Positions 59,461 through 64,000 of a DNA stretch of 64,000 nucleotides are shown here, piece after piece (the first letter of the stretch is position 1; every line of letters starts with the position of its first letter). Under the pieces are notes generated by a model, which was not told the DNA's origin, did no database searches, and saw only the letters and a list, made by a program, of their open reading frames with translations. Source of the stretch: Lepidonotus clava. Taxonomy: Eukaryota > Annelida > Polychaeta > Phyllodocida > Polynoidae. Location of the stretch: assembly GCA_936440205.1 (NCBI GenBank), contig OW387136.1, positions 51,854,232 through 51,918,231 on the forward strand, written 5' to 3'. Position numbers and translations under genes: made by a program.

Positions 59461-59862
59461 TTTGTTCGTTTGTTTGTGGGGTTAGTTTAATGTCCAGCCA
59501 ACCCTTTAGGGTTCTTTTACTAGACTGCACAAGGTAAAGCCTTTCAGGTCATTTTACGCCACAGTCATAGGCCCATAAAATACACCACCCAGTCACATTA
59601 TACTGACGCAGGGCCGACCAGTTACGTTTCATGGTTCTTACTTTATACTGAGTACCAGGCAAGCAGTGACCATTACCATTGTTAAAGTCTTTGGTGTGAC
59701 TCGGCCAGGGATAAATCCCAGACTCAGAGCGGGCACCCCACTAATTGCGTTACTGAGTCTGGTCTCCCCATTTGTCGCCTTCCACAAAAGCAAGGGGCTG
59801 CTGGGGACACATTCTTCCAGGAGGCTCGCGAAGGAACCCCCTACCTCGGATCCCCACCGGGG
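59461..59862 (-). mobile_element. CAAA-tailed SINE C, full length
   Basis: Exact 13-bp target duplication, ATATGATAAATAG, at 59448-59460 and 59863-59875. Read on the minus strand: a CCCCGGTGGGGATCCGAGG head, CCTGGAAGAATGTGTCCCC, AGCAGCCCC, GGCGACAAA, a long middle and a (CAAA)n tail. The head resembles that of SINE B (CCTGGAAAGAATATAGGCC), but the 3' half is unrelated, so the two families are mosaics. 402 bp. Confidence 0.9.
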
Positions 59863-59875
59863 ATATGATAAATAG

Positions 59876-60440
59876 GAAGCCCACTAACCATTCATGTTGT
59901 CCTGGTATACCTATCCAATCCATCCCTTCACAGCATTGGAGAGAGGATCTTTACAGCTATAATAAAGATATATATATATATATATCCTACCCAGTTAATA
60001 CATACATATATATCTTCTTTTGTAGGGTAACCTTAATATTGATACTATAGGAGGAGGCAAAAGTGTGATAATAGTCTGAATGAAGCAGTATATCACCAAG
60101 TACGGCCATAGGTTTGGTCGCCCTACTCATTCGGCTGTGACTCACGTGCTTTATGTGACAGATGGGGGTCGATCAGGGGCTGGCTGTAGCCATAACCATT
60201 CGGAACAAATGTATGAGTACGGGGATATAACATATCCTGCTCCTTACAAGCCCCAACAGGCCCCTTCCCCTTTAGATCACATACAGGTCTATGGTATGAT
60301 CCCCTTAAATCACCAGTTCTGTATTATGATTTCAGGCTGGACATCTTATTTAAGCTTTACACAAAGCTTTTAGGCAGATAGGTAGTTGGCATAGGATCCA
60401 TACACAATAGGCCTGCAATACATGTGGGGGTATGAAGGCA
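59876..60440. other. No gene; TA microsatellite
   Basis: A TA run at about 59969-59985. The rest is unassigned. Confidence 0.5.
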
Positions 60441-60510
60441 CAGTTTGTTTGTTGGGATAGTTTAATGTCCGGTCAACCACACAAGATTCTTTCCACACTG
60501 CACAAGGTAA
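60441..60510 (-). mobile_element. CAAA-tailed SINE C, 3' fragment
   Basis: TTTGTTTGTTGGGATAGTTT, AATGTCCGGTCAACC and CTGCACAAGG match the tail end of 59461-59862. Confidence 0.65.
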
Positions 60511-61902
60511 TCATATCTATGATATGATTTACAATAAACCCACCACTGGGTTTGATCCCTACTCTAAGATGACCCTTTGGGGGGCACAGGGTGTTAAAGG
60601 ACAGATCCCAGTGTTTCTGCTCAACCAAATGCGTAAAATTTATTGGGCAACAATTCATTAGGAAATCAAAATGTTTATGAATGCATGGAAACTCAAGTGT
60701 CTTTAAAATCTGAAGAGGATTTTCCATATGTTTTTCAATGTAAAGGAATGGCAATATCTACTTCTTAGAATCTGGAGTCCAACCCAAGTTCAACAGGGGT
60801 CACAGATGCCATTTCCAGGCTTCCTTACCCAGTGGAAATATTTGTCTATGAGAGGACTTGTATACAGAGTAAGCGCCCCAGCTATGATTGCATTTCCACC
60901 TCACCGCATTTCTCCTGAAAAGCCCTTTGTAAAGACACGCTTTGCCGGTCTCCCCTGTCACCAAGCAGCGAACCTCAATCCCAAACCCATTCTTCAACTC
61001 GTGTTATTCCATGCTCAGGCTATTTGAGAGTGGGAGCTTAATATAGATTTCCTGTAAGAGATGAATGTCCTTTAGTACAACTCCTACTAGCTTGTTTTGA
61101 AGGCTGGATGAACTCTTACCAGCTTGTCTTGAAGACTGGATAATGGTCCTTTTTGAAAGGATAATATTAGCTTATTCAACCTGTAATGAAAGGGTAGTGA
61201 GCATGTGAATAATATAAAGTTCCAGTTGGAAAGACTTCTTTTGCTTATGGTGACAAGTCTTTCTTTCTATATAGTGGTTGTGTTACTTAAGTGCGCCTTT
61301 AAAAATAAACATTTATATGTCAACATCTGCTCACAAATTAATCTAGACCAACTGGAATCTGATTTAAGCCAGTGGTTCATAGAGTGACAATTACAGCACC
61401 AACCAGTTCTATTCTTATAGGATTTATATGTGTTTGTAAATGTATCTGGACTTTCAATCCCTAAATTGCAATGACTGATGTGTTTGGGACTAGGATAGAA
61501 TGTGCAATTCATTAGAAAAATGATTTTTCGTCGGACCGATTCTTAAAATTTGTTCAGAATCGAGCCAGTATTACATCATGGATCACTGGGTCCAGTAAAC
61601 ACTGTGTAAGGGGGTAAGTATATCACATCCAAGCTATGCTTAGAAACCAATTAGAGGCAACCCTAGAATCACCCTTCACAATTAGGTAGAAAAGCAACAT
61701 GCCAATCAAGTCAACAGGTGAGAATTCCTTTTGTTAGGCGGGCTGTCAAATGGTGCCCTTGATTAGCCCAAAGAGCCCCATTCGAGTCGGCTGATGGAGG
61801 GTCATATACCGAACAGTGCTACTGATTGTATGTGTGTTGGCATTGTTGTCTTGGCAGCAGTTGGCGGGAGGAAAAAGTGGCTGTCCTTACTTTAAATAAA
61901 CC
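60511..61902. other. No gene or repeat recognised
   Basis: Nothing assignable. Confidence 0.5.
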
Positions 61903-62252
61903 TTAAAGGGAGCCAAAACCATTAAATTCAACAAAATTTTGCAAATTCAGATAATCATGGAAATCCATTCCTTGAGCCTATTTCTGGCCTATGTTACAAT
62001 CTAAATCATGAAATGTGGTGGTACATCATTGAAAATGAGTTTTCCTCACTCAAATCAGTTAGTGTGGATCCACAAAAATGGTGTTTGGAACAAATGGAAA
62101 TATTACCATCTCTCGTGGAATCTTCTTCAGTTTGAGCTAGTTTTCAGAGGTAATACTTTACCACTGCCCTTAACTAGACTTATCTAACATATTGCTTTAC
62201 TTTTCTGAGTTTAGAAAATTTGATCAATGTTATTGGTTTTGACTCCCTTTAA
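61903..62252. mobile_element. MITE K, copy 3
   Basis: TTAAAGGGAGCCAAAACCAT at the left and ATTGGTTTTGACTCCCTTTAA at the right are the best-preserved ends of this family. The middle differs from copies 1 and 2, so the three may be subfamilies sharing ends. Confidence 0.8.
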
Positions 62253-63504
62253 ACCCAGTGGTAGCTATAAACCTTAGACCTATCTTTAAGTTGAGCAATG
62301 ATGAATTAAAGACTGAACCGTGCTTCTGGCCTAGCATATTCATGATTCGTGAAAGGCACATGATATGGTAACCTTGGAGGATATTTGGCAAATTGCTCTT
62401 AGTGATAAAAGCAAGTTAATGATACACATTTTTTGAAAACCTGCTTTTCCTCAAGAGCTTCCTGAAATTCTTTCCAAGAGAGAGCCTTTAAGCCCCCTTC
62501 CCAGCCCCTGAAAACATGATAATGATACTTTTGTATTAAGGAAATGAAAGTTGACTCTATGGGTTTTCTAATTATGTTTGATGACTCCCATTTTCATGTA
62601 GGCTTGGTCCCTTAATGTCCTACAGGTGGCTAGAACAGAGTCGCCTCTACTTCTGCCACCTTAAGCGTATTTTCCACATGATCATTTTTCTGCATATCTT
62701 AAAGATCAGCAGTGTGAATCATAGACATGCTAATTATCATTAGAAATGTTTTATAATTCTCTTTCGAAAGGTATGTAGGATGTAAGGTGACATTCAATTT
62801 TCTTTTGGGGGGGTGGAAATAATGTAAAATTGGCAGAATCAGAATGGGAATGTGATATACAGGCATTGCTCTATCAGATATCTGCAACATTTACTCCCCT
62901 TAAGTATCCACATTCAGTGGAGAAGGTGTAGACATAATGACATAGATGCAGGAGTGGGAATTCTCATCACATGAACCTCTCAAGCCACATAATGAAATGA
63001 CTACCTTCTTGCAGAGAGTAGGTCTAACTCACTTCTACATCTTAAAGGAATGAGACTTCGGTAAAGCAACAGAGGCGAGAGCTCTTATGTCATACATGCG
63101 GAAGTAGCTTTAAGTGACAAATTAATTCAGTCCAAGTCCTTTGCATTAACACAGTTCTGTCTGTGGGTTTGCAGACTGTGATAATTTGGTTACGCATCAT
63201 GTAGTCTCCAAAGCGATGAATAGTGATAAGCATTTTGAACTAAGACAGGTCTGGATTATGTAACATATGGCCAACTATTACAGGGCGTAAGAATAAGCTT
63301 TTTGGGTTTTCTACGTCTCCCCCTTCTGCATCTTAATTCATCAGTGGAACTCTCCCAGTCATGATTTACAGATTTTGATTATCTGCAAGTTAAATATGAC
63401 AAAAAGACAGGGGAATCCCTGGAAAATTTACAAATATTTGCCATATTTCTATTTGTAATGGATACCTTTTTCAAAGCAATGAAAAAAGAATATGAAGTTT
63501 ACAT
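62253..63504. other. No gene or repeat recognised
   Basis: Nothing assignable. Confidence 0.5.
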
Positions 63505-63597
63505 AGGGGAACTTTCATTTAGTATGTACGCACATTTTCAAAAATCTCGGATTCCCCTCCCCCCCGTTGATGCATACATACTAAATGGAAGGCCTCT
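63505..63597. mobile_element. Fold-back MITE T, short copy
   Basis: TTTCATTTAGTATGTACGCAC and TGCATACATACTAAATGGAAG are nearly exact inverted arms around a C-run loop. It is almost entirely stem. Confidence 0.75.
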
Positions 63598-63689
63598 AGA
63601 AACAAATTAAAAAAATATTCATTGTTCGTTTCTAAATATATTAAACCGCAGAGAACGCCATGATTAATGGATAAATATGTTCTTAAGCC

Positions 63690-63796
63690 CTGTGACATGT
63701 TTACATATTTCCCAGCATATATTTCAGTCTAGGATGATCTGCAGGTATGCAGGTACAATGCAGTAAATAAGCTATCCTGGGTAGGGAGAATTCATC
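63690..63796. mobile_element. MITE J, right-end fragment
   Basis: GATCTGCAGGTATGCAGG, then AATAAGCTATCC and GGGTAGGGAGAATTCATC match the right end of 39908-40270. Confidence 0.55.
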
Positions 63797-63964
63797 TAGT
63801 GTAAAGAATCATACGGGTTATCACTCAGATGTGTATACACAGCAGTTCGTCAAGGCTGGCCTTGACTTTCTTGTGTTGCCATGGTCACACAGAGAGACAC
63901 CTGTTGACAGGCTTTGTTTTTGCTGGGGCTCTCCAGGTTTTTCTTCCATTGACATCTGTTATTG

Positions 63965-64000
63965 CTTGGTTCACTAAGGGATGAGGTACAGCAAAAATGA
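63965..64000 (+). mobile_element. TCAC-tailed SINE B, start of a copy cut by the window
   Basis: TTGGTTCACTAAGGGATGAGG, then TACAGCAAAAATGA match the middle of 18245-18569. It continues past the window and seems to be truncated at its 5' side. Confidence 0.6.

Overview
This window is animal nuclear DNA, AT-rich and without a recognisable protein-coding gene. No open stretch exceeds about 170 codons, and the longer ones fall inside repeats. The best guess for the source is a mollusc, probably a gastropod. First, a V-SINE at 9892-10114 has the 3' tail that I associate with the molluscan RUDI SINEs. Second, two more SINE families (18245-18569, 58526-59015, 59461-59862, 41614-41952) have a CCCCGTGGGG-like head, a TACGGCATAAAAC-type 3' region and (TCAC)n or (CAAA)n tails, which I remember from abalone and limpet sequence. 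This assignment is inference from memory, not a database match.

Layout. 1-5.3 kb is mostly featureless. 5.3-7.0 kb is a CpG-rich and AGGCCT-rich block that may be one large non-autonomous transposon, or a CpG-island promoter next to repeats. 7.3-12.3 kb holds fold-back elements, MITEs and the RUDI-like SINE. 13.3-14.2 kb is an inverted-repeat element carrying a nested fold-back. 16.5-26.4 kb has MITEs of the TTA/TAA-target type, two TCAC-tailed SINEs, a hairpin element and a 1.06-kb element built from ACGTTGT repeats. 27-41 kb has scattered fragments, three minisatellites and a possible enhancer (37.4-38.2 kb). 41-49 kb is a dense MITE zone with one full-tail SINE. 51.1-52.9 kb is a tandem duplication followed by a 12-13 unit, 120-bp satellite. 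53-64 kb again holds MITEs, fold-backs and three SINE insertions, one with a transposon nested inside it.

The repeats interact as insertions rather than as genes working together. Exact target-site duplications of 11-13 bp frame four SINE copies, and 3-bp TTA/TAA duplications frame several MITEs, which suggests PIF/Harbinger-type mobilisation. No intact transposase or reverse transcriptase is present, so every element here would need enzymes supplied from elsewhere. The window is best read as intergenic or intronic sequence of a repeat-rich marine invertebrate. I see no tRNA or rRNA gene, no CRISPR array, no prokaryotic operon and no virus-like element.
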